DNA of 64,000 bases from an uncultured Pseudomonadota bacterium (GTDB lineage Bacteria; Pseudomonadota; Gammaproteobacteria; Burkholderiales; SG8-39), in the NCBI GenBank assembly GCA_903834835.1, contig CAILKO010000045.1, forward strand, positions 30,026 through 94,025. The letters are read 5' to 3'. Under the pieces are notes generated by a model. That model saw nothing but the letters and a program-made list of their open reading frames with translations, had not been told where the DNA came from and ran no database searches. Numbering within the stretch: the first letter of the stretch is position 1; each line of letters begins with the position of its first letter. Of the stretch, positions 32,559-42,084 are shown in pieces. The translations under genes were made by a program, and so were the position numbers.

Positions 32559-33506
32559 ATGAAACTGCAACAACTGCGCTACCTCTGCGAAGTCGCTCGA
32601 CGCGGACTCAACGTCTCCGAAGCCGCCGAGGCACTGCACACCTCGCAGCCCGGGGTGTCGAAACAGATCCGCGCACTCGAGGACGAACTCGGGATACAGG
32701 TATTCGTGCGCAACGGCAAACGACTCGTCGCCGTGACCGAGCCAGGCAAGACCGCGATCGAGATCGCGGAACGCATCCTGGCGGAAGTGCGGAATCTTAA
32801 GCGAGCGGGCGAGGAATTCGCAAACGAATCGCTCGGCATGCTGACGATTGCCACGACCCACACCCAGGCGCGCTATGCGCTGCCGGCCTGCGTGGCCGAG
32901 TTCAAGCGTCAGTTTCCCGAGGTCGGCTTCACCATCCATCAGGGCACGCCCACCCAGATCTGCGAACAGGTGCTGTCGGGCGACGCCGATATCTGCGTCG
33001 CCACCGAGGGCATCTCCGCGTACCCCGACCTCGTATCGCTGCCCTGCTACCAGTGGAACCGGGTGGTCGTCGTGCCGCCCAAGCACCCGCTGCTGAAAAT
33101 CACGCCGCTCACGCTGGAAGCAGTCTGCAAGTACCCGATCGTGACCTACGACTACGCCTTCGCGGGCCGTTCGCTGGTACAGAAAGCCTTCCAGACGCGC
33201 GGCCTCACGCCGAATGTCGTGCTGACGGCGCACGATGCGGACGTCATCAAGACCTATGTCGAACTCGGACTGGGCGTCGGAATCATGGCCAAGATCGCCT
33301 ACGACCCGGAGCGCGACCGCAATCTGCGCGTCATCGACGCGGGCCACCTGTTCGAGTCAAGCACCACGCGGCTCGGGATTAAGCGCGGCGCCTATCTGCG
33401 ACGCTACGCCTACGCCTTCATCGAAATGTTCGCGCCGCACCTGCCGCGCAAGATCGTCGAGGCCGCCGTGCTGGGGGCGGATGAAGGATCGCGCTACGAG
33501 CTGTGA
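32559..33506 (+). CDS. cysB: LysR-family regulator of sulfur assimilation
   Basis: A 315-residue LysR regulator. The N-terminal winged helix reads MKLQQLRYLCEVARRGLNVSEAAEALHTSQPGVSKQIRALEDELG. The effector domain opens with LTIATTHTQARYALP, the CysB/Cbl hallmark that binds acetylserine or sulfate-ester signals, and contains VTYDYAFAGRSLVQKAF. It is divergent from cysI. It probably activates the cysI operon and may also control the sulfate importer at 42-47.5 kb. Its 3' end overlaps the convergent phaZ by 13 bases. Confidence 0.93.
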   Translation: MKLQQLRYLCEVARRGLNVSEAAEALHTSQPGVSKQIRALEDELGIQVFVRNGKRLVAVTEPGKTAIEIAERILAEVRNLKRAGEEFANESLGMLTIATTHTQARYALPACVAEFKRQFPEVGFTIHQGTPTQICEQVLSGDADICVATEGISAYPDLVSLPCYQWNRVVVVPPKHPLLKITPLTLEAVCKYPIVTYDYAFAGRSLVQKAFQTRGLTPNVVLTAHDADVIKTYVELGLGVGIMAKIAYDPERDRNLRVIDAGHLFESSTTRLGIKRGAYLRRYAYAFIEMFAPHLPRKIVEAAVLGADEGSRYEL

Positions 33507-34759
33507 GCCCGGCTGACGCTGCGCCGCTGCCGCGCAGCGCTATCGCGTATGAACGACCGGATCCTGGGATAGATCATCTCGCGCCAGCGCCGGCCGCTGA
33601 AGATTCCGTAGTGCCCCACACCCGGCGCCTCGTAGTGCTCGCGCTTCGCCTCGGCAATCCCCGTGCAGAGCTCGTGCGCCGCGCGGGTCTGACCATTGCC
33701 GGAAATATCGTCCTTCTCGCCCTCGATCGTGAGGAGAGCCGTGTCACGGATCGCGGCCGGTCGCACGAGTTCCTCCCCGACGAACATCCTGCCTTTCGGC
33801 AGCGCGAAATCCTGGAACACCGTCCGGATCGTATCGAGGTAGTACTCGGCAGGCAGGTCGAGGACCGCGTTGTACTCGTCGTAGAACCGGCGGTGCGCCT
33901 GCGCCGACTGGCCGTCCCCCGCGATCAGGTGGTTGTAGTAGTCCCAGTGGGCCCCGAGATGCCGGTCCGGATTCATTGCCACGAAACCCAGATGCTGAAG
34001 GAAGCCCGGGTAAACACGGCGGTTATAGCCCGGGTAGCGCGCGGGCACCCGCGCGATCACGTTGTGCTCGAACCACGAGAGCGGCTTGCGGGTCGCGAGA
34101 TTGTTTACGGAAGTGGGGCTTTTGCGCGCGTCGATCGGACCGCCCATCATGACCATCGCGCGCGGCGACGGATCGCCCCGGGTCGCCATGAGGGAGACGG
34201 CGGCAAGCACCGGCACCGTCGGCTGACAGACTGAAACAATGCTCAGATCGGGCGCGAGATGTCGCGCGAACTCGATGATGTATTCGACGTAAGTCGAGAG
34301 GCCGAAGGGGCCGTGTGAAAGCGGCACCAGTCGCCCATCCACCCAGTCGGTCACCCAGACCTCATGATCTGCGACGAGTGCGGCGACCGTATCGCGCAGC
34401 AGCGTCGCGTGGTGCCCGGAAAGCGGCGCAACGAGCAGCACCTTGGGAAGCGCCGCGCTCGCCTGCGGCCCATCGTGACGCCGGAAACGGATCAGATTGC
34501 AGAACGGCTTTGCGAGCTCGGTTTCGATCGACAGCGCGACCCGCTCGCCGGCGACCTCGACCCCGGATATGCCCCACTCGGGCTTCTCATAGCGCTGCGT
34601 GACGCGCAGAAACAGATCCTGCCCCGCGGCGAGCCGCCGGGAGGCCGGCGTCCACGCCCAGGGGCTGAGCGGGTGGCTGAGCCATGCGTGCGTCATCTCG
34701 GATACGAAACGCAGCGGCGCAAGCGCCGTGTGCTGGGCTTCAAAGAGTTTGTAGAGCAA
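33494..34759 (-). CDS. phaZ: Intracellular polyhydroxyalkanoate depolymerase
   Basis: A 421-residue alpha/beta-hydrolase-fold enzyme that mobilises storage poly-3-hydroxybutyrate. SVCQPTVPVLAA provides the nucleophile elbow with Cys, as in PhaZ1-type depolymerases. GEKDDISG gives the acid, and APGVGHYGIFSGRRWR the His. The TTG at 34759 is chosen because LLYKLFEAQHTALAPLR matches the usual MLYQLxE start; a GTG at 34795 is the alternative. It implies that the organism stores PHA. fadD lies upstream on the same strand, 138 bases away. Confidence 0.88.
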   Translation of the reverse strand: MLYKLFEAQHTALAPLRFVSEMTHAWLSHPLSPWAWTPASRRLAAGQDLFLRVTQRYEKPEWGISGVEVAGERVALSIETELAKPFCNLIRFRRHDGPQASAALPKVLLVAPLSGHHATLLRDTVAALVADHEVWVTDWVDGRLVPLSHGPFGLSTYVEYIIEFARHLAPDLSIVSVCQPTVPVLAAVSLMATRGDPSPRAMVMMGGPIDARKSPTSVNNLATRKPLSWFEHNVIARVPARYPGYNRRVYPGFLQHLGFVAMNPDRHLGAHWDYYNHLIAGDGQSAQAHRRFYDEYNAVLDLPAEYYLDTIRTVFQDFALPKGRMFVGEELVRPAAIRDTALLTIEGEKDDISGNGQTRAAHELCTGIAEAKREHYEAPGVGHYGIFSGRRWREMIYPRIRSFIRDSAARQRRSVSRAHSS

Positions 34760-34897
34760 GATTCCGCTTTCTCGAATCCCCGCCTCGAGGCGCACTATAT
34801 ACCTGTTTCGCGGCCTGAATCACCCACGGCAGAACGCGAAGCCCGGCTCGGCTGCGCGCTTCGCACAGGTTTACCTGCCGCCTTGTCAGCGCACGCC

Positions 34898-36565
34898 TCA
34901 GGCCTGTTTCGCTTCATCGCGCAACGCGCGCCTGAGGATCTTCCCGACGTTCGTCTTGGGCAACTCTGCCCGGAACTCGACGTGTTTCGGCCGCTTGTAG
35001 CCGGTGAGCTCTTTCTTGCAGAACTCCATCACGTCCGCCTCGGTCAGCGCGGGATCCTTCTTGACCACGAAGAGCTTGACGGACTCTCCGGAATGCTCGT
35101 CCTGGACGCCGACCGCCGCGACCTCGAGCACGCCAGGGTGCATGGCGACAACCTGCTCGATCTCGTTCGGATACACGTTGAATCCCGAAACCAGAATCAT
35201 GTCCTTCTTGCGGTCGACGATGCGGATGAATCCGCGCTCATCCATCACGCCGATATCGCCTGTCTTGAGGAAACCATCCGCTGTCATCACCTGCGCGGTC
35301 TCATCCGGTCGTTGCCAGTACCCCGCCATGACCTGCGGACCCTTGATGCAGATCTCACCCGGCTCGCCGCGCGCGACCTCGGCACCGGCATCGTCGCGGA
35401 TCGAGATCATGGTCGAGGGCATCGGCACACCGATGCTGCCGCTGTACTCCTTGAGATCGAGCGGATTCGCGGTTGCGGACGGCGCCGTCTCGGTCAGGCC
35501 GTAGCCCTCGATGAGGGTGACGCCCGTCACCTGCTTCCAGCGGTCCGCGACAGCCTTCTGCACCGCCATGCCACCACCCACGACCAGTTTCAGATGTGAA
35601 AAATCCAGCTTCGCGAAATCCGGATTGTTCAGCAGCGCGTTGAACAGCGTGTTCACGCCCGACATCATCGTGTACCGGTGCTTGCCAAGCTCCTTGACGA
35701 AGCCCGGAATGTCGCGCGGATTGGTAATCAGGATGTTGCAGCCGCCCACGGTACACATCACCAGGCAGTTAACCGTGAGCGAGAAGATGTGATAAAGCGG
35801 CAGTGCGGTGATGATCACCGGTGGCTCGCTGCCGAAGGCCGGCGTGAGCCAGGCCTGATACTGGAGCATTGCGGCAACCACGTTCCGGTGCAGCAGCATG
35901 GCCCCCTTCGAGATACCCGTCGTCCCCCCCGTATACTGCAGGTAGGCGATGTCATCGCCCGAGAGCTCGGGCTTCGAAAGCGTCAACCGTGCGCCCTCGG
36001 CGAGCACGCGACCGAAGGCCTGCGCGCCGGGGAGCGAGAACGGCGGCACCATCTTCTTCAGCTTGCGCACCACGAAGTTGACGATGACGCCCTTCAACCC
36101 GAGCATTTCGCCAAGCGAAGTCACCACCACGTGCCGCACGCCGGTGTTCGGCAGGACCTGCTCCAGCACCGATGCGAAATTCTCGAGGATGACGATCACC
36201 TCGGCACCCGAATCGCGTAGCTGGTGCTCGAGTTCGCGTGCCGTATACAGAGGATTCACGTTCACGACCGTGCACCCGGCGCGCAGCGCTCCGAACATCG
36301 CGATCGGAAACTGCAGGCAGTTCGGCGTCATGATCGCGACCCGCTGGCCCTTGCGGATGCCCTTCGATTGCAGCCAGGCCGCGAATGCCCGGGACTCGCG
36401 CTCGAGTTCCGCAAAATCAATGGTCTTGCCCATGTTGTGGAACGCGGGCCGGGCCCCGTATTTCGACACGCACTCCTCGAACAGCTCCACAAGCGAACGA
36501 TAGCGTCCCGTGTCGATCTCCGCCGGAACGCCCGGCGGATAGCTCTTCAGCCAGATCTTTTCCAT
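34898..36565 (-). CDS. fadD: Long-chain fatty acid-CoA ligase
   Basis: A 555-residue adenylate-forming ligase that activates fatty acids with ATP and CoA. The AMP-binding signature [14 protein letters not shown] is near residue 212, [16 protein letters not shown] follows, and the C-terminal [35 protein letters not shown] and [16 protein letters not shown] (catalytic Lys) are intact. GGGGAGGCAAA precedes the ATG at 36565. Beta-oxidation genes are not adjacent. Confidence 0.92.
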   Translation of the reverse strand: MEKIWLKSYPPGVPAEIDTGRYRSLVELFEECVSKYGARPAFHNMGKTIDFAELERESRAFAAWLQSKGIRKGQRVAIMTPNCLQFPIAMFGALRAGCTVVNVNPLYTARELEHQLRDSGAEVIVILENFASVLEQVLPNTGVRHVVVTSLGEMLGLKGVIVNFVVRKLKKMVPPFSLPGAQAFGRVLAEGARLTLSKPELSGDDIAYLQYTGGTTGISKGAMLLHRNVVAAMLQYQAWLTPAFGSEPPVIITALPLYHIFSLTVNCLVMCTVGGCNILITNPRDIPGFVKELGKHRYTMMSGVNTLFNALLNNPDFAKLDFSHLKLVVGGGMAVQKAVADRWKQVTGVTLIEGYGLTETAPSATANPLDLKEYSGSIGVPMPSTMISIRDDAGAEVARGEPGEICIKGPQVMAGYWQRPDETAQVMTADGFLKTGDIGVMDERGFIRIVDRKKDMILVSGFNVYPNEIEQVVAMHPGVLEVAAVGVQDEHSGESVKLFVVKKDPALTEADVMEFCKKELTGYKRPKHVEFRAELPKTNVGKILRRALRDEAKQA

Positions 36566-36690
36566 TTTGCCTCCCCTGTGCGATACCCACGCTAGTCTAG
36601 GCGAAGGCGGTGCCGGTTGTCGAAGATCGACACCTCGCCCGGGAACGCGCAAGTTTCGGATAGATTTGCCTCCGGGCTGCGGGTTAGGCT

Positions 36691-37623
36691 ATGCGCCATC
36701 GACTGCCCCGGACTCCCACTCCTATGACATCCTCGACCTCAGCCCGTCCGCGCACCGATACCGGCACGACCGCGATGGTCGAGCGCGCCCGGCGTTTCCT
36801 GGACGGGCACTCCGGAGAGCACGTCACCCTCGCCCAACTCGCGCAAGCCGTGGGCGTGAGCCCGTCGCACCTGCAGCGACGCTTCAAGCAGGCGACCGGA
36901 CTCTCGCCGCTCGACTACCAGCGCGAACACCGCCTGACCCGCGCCAAGCAACTGATGGGCGCGGGTCACGGAGTCACCCGCGCAGTGTTCGAAGCAGGCT
37001 ACGGGTCGCTCTCGCGCTTTTACGAAAATGGCACCGAGAGACTGGGCATGCGCGCAAAAGACTACCGCGCGCGAGGAAAGGGACTCACCATCGACTACTG
37101 CATTTTCCCCACGCGGATCGGGATGGTGCTCGCCGCCGCAACCGAGCGCGGCCTGTGCGCGATCCGGATAGGCGATGACGGCCCGTTGCTTATGCAGGCT
37201 CTTGCGCAGGAGTTCTCCGCCGCGTCCCTGCGTCGATCGGACGCCTCGCTCGCCGGGCTGCAGCGCGCCGTGCTCGCATTCATGGACGGGGATGACAGCC
37301 TGACACGTCTGCCCCTCGATCTCCAGGGCACAGTGTTCCAGCGGCGCGTGTGGCAGGCCCTGAGGGACATCCCGGCGGGCAAGACCCGCACTTACGGTGA
37401 CATCGCGGCGCAAATCGGCGCCCCCGCGGCGGTACGCGCGGTCGGCAGCGCCTGCGCCGCAAATCCGGTCGCACTCGCGATTCCCTGCCACCGCGCGCTG
37501 CGCGCCGATGGCGGACTCGGCGGTTACGCCTGGGGCCTTGCCCGCAAGGAACAGCTGCTCGCGCTCGAGGCAGGCACGCTACCCTCGCCGGCGCGCCGAC
37601 GGCAGCAACGAAGCCGCGGATGA
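36691..37623 (+). CDS. AraC-type regulator fused to O6-methylguanine-DNA methyltransferase
   Basis: A 310-residue fusion. Residues ~28-115 form an AraC double helix-turn-helix (VTLAQLAQAVGVSPSHLQRRFKQATGLSPLDYQ, GVTRAVFEAGYGSLSRFYE). Residues ~130-295 form the Ogt domain with IPCHR, acceptor Cys266. This is Ada without its N-terminal zinc/Cys methylphosphotriester sensor, so the usual methylation switch for DNA binding is missing. It could be a repair enzyme with vestigial or differently controlled regulation. The start may instead be the ATG at 36724; neither site has a strong ribosome signal. The drug/metabolite transporter gene follows by 25 bases. Confidence 0.85.
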   Translation: MRHRLPRTPTPMTSSTSARPRTDTGTTAMVERARRFLDGHSGEHVTLAQLAQAVGVSPSHLQRRFKQATGLSPLDYQREHRLTRAKQLMGAGHGVTRAVFEAGYGSLSRFYENGTERLGMRAKDYRARGKGLTIDYCIFPTRIGMVLAAATERGLCAIRIGDDGPLLMQALAQEFSAASLRRSDASLAGLQRAVLAFMDGDDSLTRLPLDLQGTVFQRRVWQALRDIPAGKTRTYGDIAAQIGAPAAVRAVGSACAANPVALAIPCHRALRADGGLGGYAWGLARKEQLLALEAGTLPSPARRRQQRSRG

Positions 37624-37648
37624 AGATCGCAGACTGGAACGCGGGCTG

Positions 37649-38524
37649 ATGCGTGCAACTGACTACGGGCGCCTCGTTCTGCTGGGGGCTATCTGGGGAG
37701 CCTCGTTCCTGTTCATGCGGATCGCATCCCCCGAAGTCGGACCGGCGGCGACATCGGAGGGACGTCTGCTGATCGCCGGCGTGGCCCTTGTGATCTGGAC
37801 ACTCGCCACGGGCGGACGCATGCACTGGCGCGCGCGCTGGAGGGATTACCTGCTGATCGGCGCGCTGAACGCCGCCATCCCGTTTTTCCTCTTTGCCTTC
37901 GCGGCGCTGCACCTGCCAGCGTCGCTTTCGGCGCTGCTGAACTCCACAGCCCCCATGTTCGGTGCGCTGTGCGGCGCGCTGTGGCTCGGCGAGCGCCTCA
38001 CCCGGCGCAAGTTGCTCGGTCTGGCAGCCGGCATTGGCGGCGTCGGCGTGCTCTCGCGCGCGGACCTGGGGGACGGAGGCGCACTCTACGTCCGGGCCAT
38101 TGCCGCTTGCCTGCTTGCGAGTCTTTGCTACGGAATCGGTGGGGTAATGCTGGCTCGCTTTACCGCACGCGTCGGAACCGACGGCGTATCCGCAGGCGCG
38201 ATGAGTCTGTGCGGGCTAGCCCTCCTTCCGGCGCTGGCCATATGGCCGCCCATTGCGGTTCCTTCCGCAGGCGCGGCACTCAGCATCCTCGGCCTGGGGT
38301 TGCTGTGCACGGCATTCGCCTACTGGCTCTATGTGCGCCTCATCGCGGACCTCGGCGCAACGCGCGCCCTCGCGGTGACCTACCTTATTCCGCTGTTCGG
38401 ACTACTCTGGGGCATGCTGTTCCTTGGCGAAGCCCTGCCACCGGGCGCACTGCTTGGCGGCGCCCTGATCGTGACGGGAACGATGCTGGTGGTAGGCGCC
38501 GGCAATCCGGCGAAAGTGCGCTAG
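37649..38524 (+). CDS. EamA/DMT-family membrane transporter
   Basis: A 291-residue inner-membrane protein with about 10 hydrophobic helices arranged as two EamA halves. Family marks are LLGAIWGASFLFMRIA at the start, ALLNSTAPMFGALCGALWLGERLTRRKLLGLAAGIGGVGVL in the first half, and TYLIPLFGLLWGMLFLGEALPPGALLGGALIVTGTMLV near the end. It probably exports a metabolite or amino acid; the substrate is unknown. It follows the AraC-Ogt gene closely on the same strand. Confidence 0.88.
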   Translation: MRATDYGRLVLLGAIWGASFLFMRIASPEVGPAATSEGRLLIAGVALVIWTLATGGRMHWRARWRDYLLIGALNAAIPFFLFAFAALHLPASLSALLNSTAPMFGALCGALWLGERLTRRKLLGLAAGIGGVGVLSRADLGDGGALYVRAIAACLLASLCYGIGGVMLARFTARVGTDGVSAGAMSLCGLALLPALAIWPPIAVPSAGAALSILGLGLLCTAFAYWLYVRLIADLGATRALAVTYLIPLFGLLWGMLFLGEALPPGALLGGALIVTGTMLVVGAGNPAKVR

Positions 38525-38561
38525 CATCGCGCCACGATCCGGCAGGAACTCAGGAGCAAAC

Positions 38562-39530
38562 TTGGGCAGCATCGTGGCACTCGCAGGGCAGGTGGGCGGC
38601 GCAAAGCTCGCGGAGGGGCTGTACCGGATGCGGGGCAGCGGGCTGTCCGTCATTGCGAATACAGGCGACGACTACGAGCACCTCGGTCTGATGTTCTCCC
38701 CGGACATCGACACGCTGCTCTACACGCTCTCCGGCATTGCGGCCCATGACAGCGGCTGGGAACCCGAGCACGAATCGCATGCGGTTTCGGACATGCTGCG
38801 GCTCCTCGGCGGTCCGACTCGCCCGATACTCGGTGACCGGTCGCTCGCCGCCCCCATCCTTCGCACCGAGGGCCTGCGTGCCGACCGAAGCCTGACTCAG
38901 GTCACGCTCGGCCTGGCGCGCAATCTGGGTATTGAGGCGCGCGTACTGCCGATGAGCAACGACCCGGTCCGCACCTACGTCGCGACCGAAGAGGGCTCGG
39001 TGACGTTCCAGGACTATTTCATGGAACTGGGTTGCGAGCCGAGGGTCACGGGCTTCCAGTATGCGGGCGCCGCGGACGCCCGGATCTCCGACGAAGTTCT
39101 TGATGCGCTGCATGCCGAGGACCTCGAAGCAGTCATCATCTGCCCGGCAAACCCCTACCACGTCATCCGCCCGATCCTGGAGATCGAGGGCATGGCCGCC
39201 CTGTTGCGCAAGCGCGGAGCGCCGGTAATCGCGGTTTCGCCCATCGTCGGGGGCCGCGCGTTGAAGGGTTCGGCCGGCAAGATCATGCTCGAACTCGGCC
39301 GCGAAGTCTCGGCGCGCTCCGTAGCGATGGAATACCTGCGCCTGATCGACGGCTTCGTCATGGACCATGAAGACGAGGCGCTTGCCGAAGGCATCGCGGC
39401 AAGCGGCATGAGCGTACTGACCGCCAGAACGATCATGCGGAGCCTTGAGGACCGGGTCACGCTGGCCGCGACGGTGCTGGAGTTTGCGGCCACCGTGCGG
39501 CGGCGCAAACTGGAAGACTCGGAGATTTGA
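38562..39530 (+). CDS. cofD: 2-phospho-L-lactate transferase (coenzyme F420 synthesis)
   Basis: A 322-residue CofD/FbiA-family protein that joins a phospho-lactyl, phosphoenolpyruvyl or 3-phosphoglyceryl group to the deazaflavin Fo. Typical blocks are IVALAGQVGGAKLAEGLY, VIANTGDDYEHLGLMFSPDIDTLLYTLSG, PMSNDPVRTYV, FQDYFM, ICPANPYHVIRPIL and VSPIVGGRALKGSAGKIM. CAGGAG precedes the TTG start at 38562. F420 is uncommon in Betaproteobacteria; cofC, cofE and Fo synthase genes are not in this window. The luciferase-like enzymes at 2061 and 3724 are potential users. Confidence 0.88.
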   Translation: MGSIVALAGQVGGAKLAEGLYRMRGSGLSVIANTGDDYEHLGLMFSPDIDTLLYTLSGIAAHDSGWEPEHESHAVSDMLRLLGGPTRPILGDRSLAAPILRTEGLRADRSLTQVTLGLARNLGIEARVLPMSNDPVRTYVATEEGSVTFQDYFMELGCEPRVTGFQYAGAADARISDEVLDALHAEDLEAVIICPANPYHVIRPILEIEGMAALLRKRGAPVIAVSPIVGGRALKGSAGKIMLELGREVSARSVAMEYLRLIDGFVMDHEDEALAEGIAASGMSVLTARTIMRSLEDRVTLAATVLEFAATVRRRKLEDSEI

Positions 39531-39549
39531 ACCCTGCCTGTCGGATGCG

Positions 39550-39558
39550 TGCTATCAT
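39550..39558 (+). promoter_or_regulatory. Putative extended -10 promoter of the cold-shock gene
   Basis: TGCTATCAT is an extended -10 element. It would give a leader of about 195 bases before the ATG at 39759. Long structured leaders are typical of cspA-type genes, where they act as temperature-sensitive RNA switches; that role is inferred. Confidence 0.45.
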
Positions 39559-39758
39559 CGCTGCCGCAGGATATTCAAGCAGCGAATTCAAAGTCTGTTC
39601 ACCGTCGTCTTAGCGTCTTTCTCCAAACCGGAGTTCTCCGGCGGCGTTTCCGCTAGATGCACCCGTTGTGGCAGTTTCGTTTCCTATCTTGATCGTCGTG
39701 CCCGGTCGCCGCAGCCCGGAATTCGCCTCGGCATTCAACTATAAGCAAAGGAAACAAC

Positions 39759-39962
39759 ATGGCCACCGGTACGGTGAAATGGTTCAACGACGCAAAAGGC
39801 TTCGGCTTCATCACTCCCGCTGACGGCGGGGAAGATCTGTTCGCGCATCACACCGCGATCCAGATGAACGGCTTCAAGTCGCTCAAAGAAGGCCAGAAGG
39901 TCGAATTCGAGGTCCGCAAGGGCCCGAAGGGCCTGCAGGCTGCGGACATCAAGCCGATCTAA
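39759..39962 (+). CDS. cspA: Cold-shock protein (CspA family)
   Basis: A 67-residue single CSD domain that binds single-stranded RNA and [20 protein letters not shown] includes RNP1 (KGFGFI) and DLFAHHTAI is RNP2. AAAGGAAACAAC precedes the ATG. The preceding 228 bases hold no gene and form the likely regulatory leader; a strong terminator follows. Confidence 0.96.
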   Translation: MATGTVKWFNDAKGFGFITPADGGEDLFAHHTAIQMNGFKSLKEGQKVEFEVRKGPKGLQAADIKPI

Positions 39963-39980
39963 GCACTGCAAGCAGACGAA

Positions 39981-40007
39981 AAAGCCCGGGCAACCGGGCT
40001 TTTTTTC
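39981..40007 (+). terminator. Rho-independent terminator of the cold-shock gene
   Basis: AAAGCCCGG, a GCAA tetraloop, CCGGGCT and then seven T. The stem is perfect and begins 19 bases after the stop codon. Confidence 0.95.
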
Positions 40008-40196
40008 GTCCGGATTCTGCGTAGCAACGAGAAATTAGCCCTCGCCGGGCGGCTTGCGGCATGGCAAGCTGCCAACATGGGAACACTAGGAATGCGCCTG
40101 CCGGGTCCGCCCGAAGGCACGCAACGCGCGCCGTGCCTGCCTGAGCACCTGTTCCCGGGTGCAGACACCGTCACAACCTGAGACACGGAACACGCC

Positions 40197-41930
40197 ATGT
40201 CAGATCCTCTCCTCGGCAGCCCTGTTACCCTGCTCGGACGCGTCCGGGATGCGTCGATCTCCGCTTTCATGGAGGGCTTCAAGTGGGGTACCGGCCCCGC
40301 AGGTACTGCAGCGACGGTGAGCTACAGCTTTCCCGACCTTGGCACGACGGACTACTGGTCGACGGACCCGGTGGCGGGCTACGGCGGCACGCGTTCCGGC
40401 GGAGAGCCCTGGGCCAGCGGTTTCCGCGGCCTGAGCACCAGCCAGCAGCAGGCATTCACTGCCGCACTCGCAACCTGGTCCAACGTCGCCAATATCAGTT
40501 TCAGCCTGATCCCTGCCGAATCCCCGCACAACGTCGGCGATATCCGTGTGGCCTGGACGAATGGTTCCGGCATGGACGCGAGCACCTACGCATACACCTA
40601 TGTCACCAACAACCGGGACCCGGCTCACGGAGACCTCTGGCTGAACGCGCTGCCCGGCAGTCCGTTGCTCGGGAGCGAATCCCCCGCAACCCTGCAGTTT
40701 CCGGCGGGGTCCGTCGCCTTCAACACGCTTGCGCATGAACTTGGCCACGCGATCGGGCTGGATCATCCTTTTTCCCCTTGGAATCCTCTCCTGCCCAAGT
40801 CCGGACTGACGCTCACCCAGAACACGCTCAAGCACACCATCATGTCGTACTCGGACGCCCCCGGCCACTGGGACGACGGCAGCGCGTCCTACTATCCGAC
40901 GACACCGATGCTGCTGGACATCAAGGCTGCGCAATACCTGTACGGCGCGAACATGTCCTACCGTGCCGGCGCCGACACCTATGTCTACCGTGGCTCCAGC
41001 AACTACTACGAAACCATCTGGGATGCCGGCGGGACGGATACGATCGTCTACGATTCGGCAACAGGCGGCCTGATCGATCTGCGGGCCGGGAACTTCAGCC
41101 AGCTCGGCAACCGGATTCATCTGGGGAACGGTGCGGTGCAAGCCGACACCGTCGCGATCGCCTACAACGTCACCATCGAGAACGCGACCGGCGGGTCGGG
41201 CAATGACACGCTGATCGGCAATGCGGTGGCGAACGTTCTGGATGGCGGCGCGGGCGCGGACACGATGATGGGCGGCGCAGGCAATGACACCTACGTCGTC
41301 GACAACGTGTTGGACAAGGTGCTCGAAACGATCTCTGCCTCAACCACCTCCGGGGACGCAGGAGGTATGGACATCGTGCGAAGCACCCTATCGTGGACTC
41401 TCGGCCGGTTCACAGAGAACCTGATTCTCGCTGGCAACAGCGCCGTAGACGGCACCGGGAATGGCCTTGCCAACACGCTCATCGGCAACGATCAGACAAA
41501 CGTGTTGCGTGGACTCGCGGGCAACGACCAGCTCACAGGAAACGGAGGTGGCGACATGCTGTACGGCGGTCTGGGCCGCGACACGCTCACGGGCGGCGCA
41601 GGTGCAGACAGCTTCACCTTCGACTCTGCTCCGGGAACGTCAGGCAACGCAGACATGATCGCGGACTTCGAGCACCTGATCGACCACCTGTTGCTGGACG
41701 ATGACGTCTTCAAGAAACTGAATGCCGGGGCCGGAAGCGCTCTCCCGGCGGCGCAGTTCCGCATCGGTGCGGCACAGGACAACAACGACTACATCCTGTA
41801 CGACCCCAATTCAGGAAACCTCTATTACGACACGGACGGCAACGGCGCCGCTGCTGCCGCGCTTGTGGCAACCCTGGGCCTCTCGATTCACCCGGTATTG
41901 TCGCTCGCCGATTTCACGGTGATTGCCTAG
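40197..41930 (+). CDS. Serralysin-like (M10) metalloprotease with RTX repeats
   Basis: A 577-residue exported protease. Zinc site HELGHAIGLDH at residues 180-190 and Met-turn TIMSYSD near 216 are intact. From about 325 there are calcium-binding RTX nonapeptides (GGSGNDTLIGN, LDGGAGADTMMGGAGNDTYV, and later GGLGRDTLTGGAGADSFTF). There is no N-terminal signal peptide, as expected for type I secretion with a C-terminal signal; the protein ends in hydrophobic LSLADFTVIA. No type I transporter genes are present in the window. The ATG has a weak GGAAC ribosome site. The 189-base gap before it holds only the cold-shock terminator and no other gene that I can support. Confidence 0.9.
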   Translation: MSDPLLGSPVTLLGRVRDASISAFMEGFKWGTGPAGTAATVSYSFPDLGTTDYWSTDPVAGYGGTRSGGEPWASGFRGLSTSQQQAFTAALATWSNVANISFSLIPAESPHNVGDIRVAWTNGSGMDASTYAYTYVTNNRDPAHGDLWLNALPGSPLLGSESPATLQFPAGSVAFNTLAHELGHAIGLDHPFSPWNPLLPKSGLTLTQNTLKHTIMSYSDAPGHWDDGSASYYPTTPMLLDIKAAQYLYGANMSYRAGADTYVYRGSSNYYETIWDAGGTDTIVYDSATGGLIDLRAGNFSQLGNRIHLGNGAVQADTVAIAYNVTIENATGGSGNDTLIGNAVANVLDGGAGADTMMGGAGNDTYVVDNVLDKVLETISASTTSGDAGGMDIVRSTLSWTLGRFTENLILAGNSAVDGTGNGLANTLIGNDQTNVLRGLAGNDQLTGNGGGDMLYGGLGRDTLTGGAGADSFTFDSAPGTSGNADMIADFEHLIDHLLLDDDVFKKLNAGAGSALPAAQFRIGAAQDNNDYILYDPNSGNLYYDTDGNGAAAAALVATLGLSIHPVLSLADFTVIA

Positions 41931-41946
41931 GCCTTGCGCCGGGCAC

Positions 41947-42022
41947 TGGTGCCGGATATCCGACTCGAACGGATGACCTACCGCTTACAAGGCGGTTGCT
42001 CTACCAACTGAGCTAATCCGGC
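41947..42022 (-). tRNA. tRNA-Thr (anticodon TGT)
   Basis: Read on the minus strand, a 76-base cloverleaf starts GCCGGAT and ends ATCCGGCACCA with CCA encoded. The D-stem AGCTCAGTTGGTAGAGC, anticodon loop CTTGTAA (TGT) closed by ACCGC/GCGGT, and T-loop GTTCGAGTC are all present. It lies 16 bases after the protease stop on the opposite strand. Confidence 0.96.
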
Positions 42023-42084
42023 GAAGGCGCGCATTCTATCCCGCAGACGCGGAAGGACGAATCCCGGGACCAGGACGAGAAATG

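Noticed and set aside
36566..36690. Gene between fadD and the AraC-Ogt gene
   Set aside because: Only the divergent promoter region fits in 125 bases; short frames here have no ribosome site or family-like sequence.
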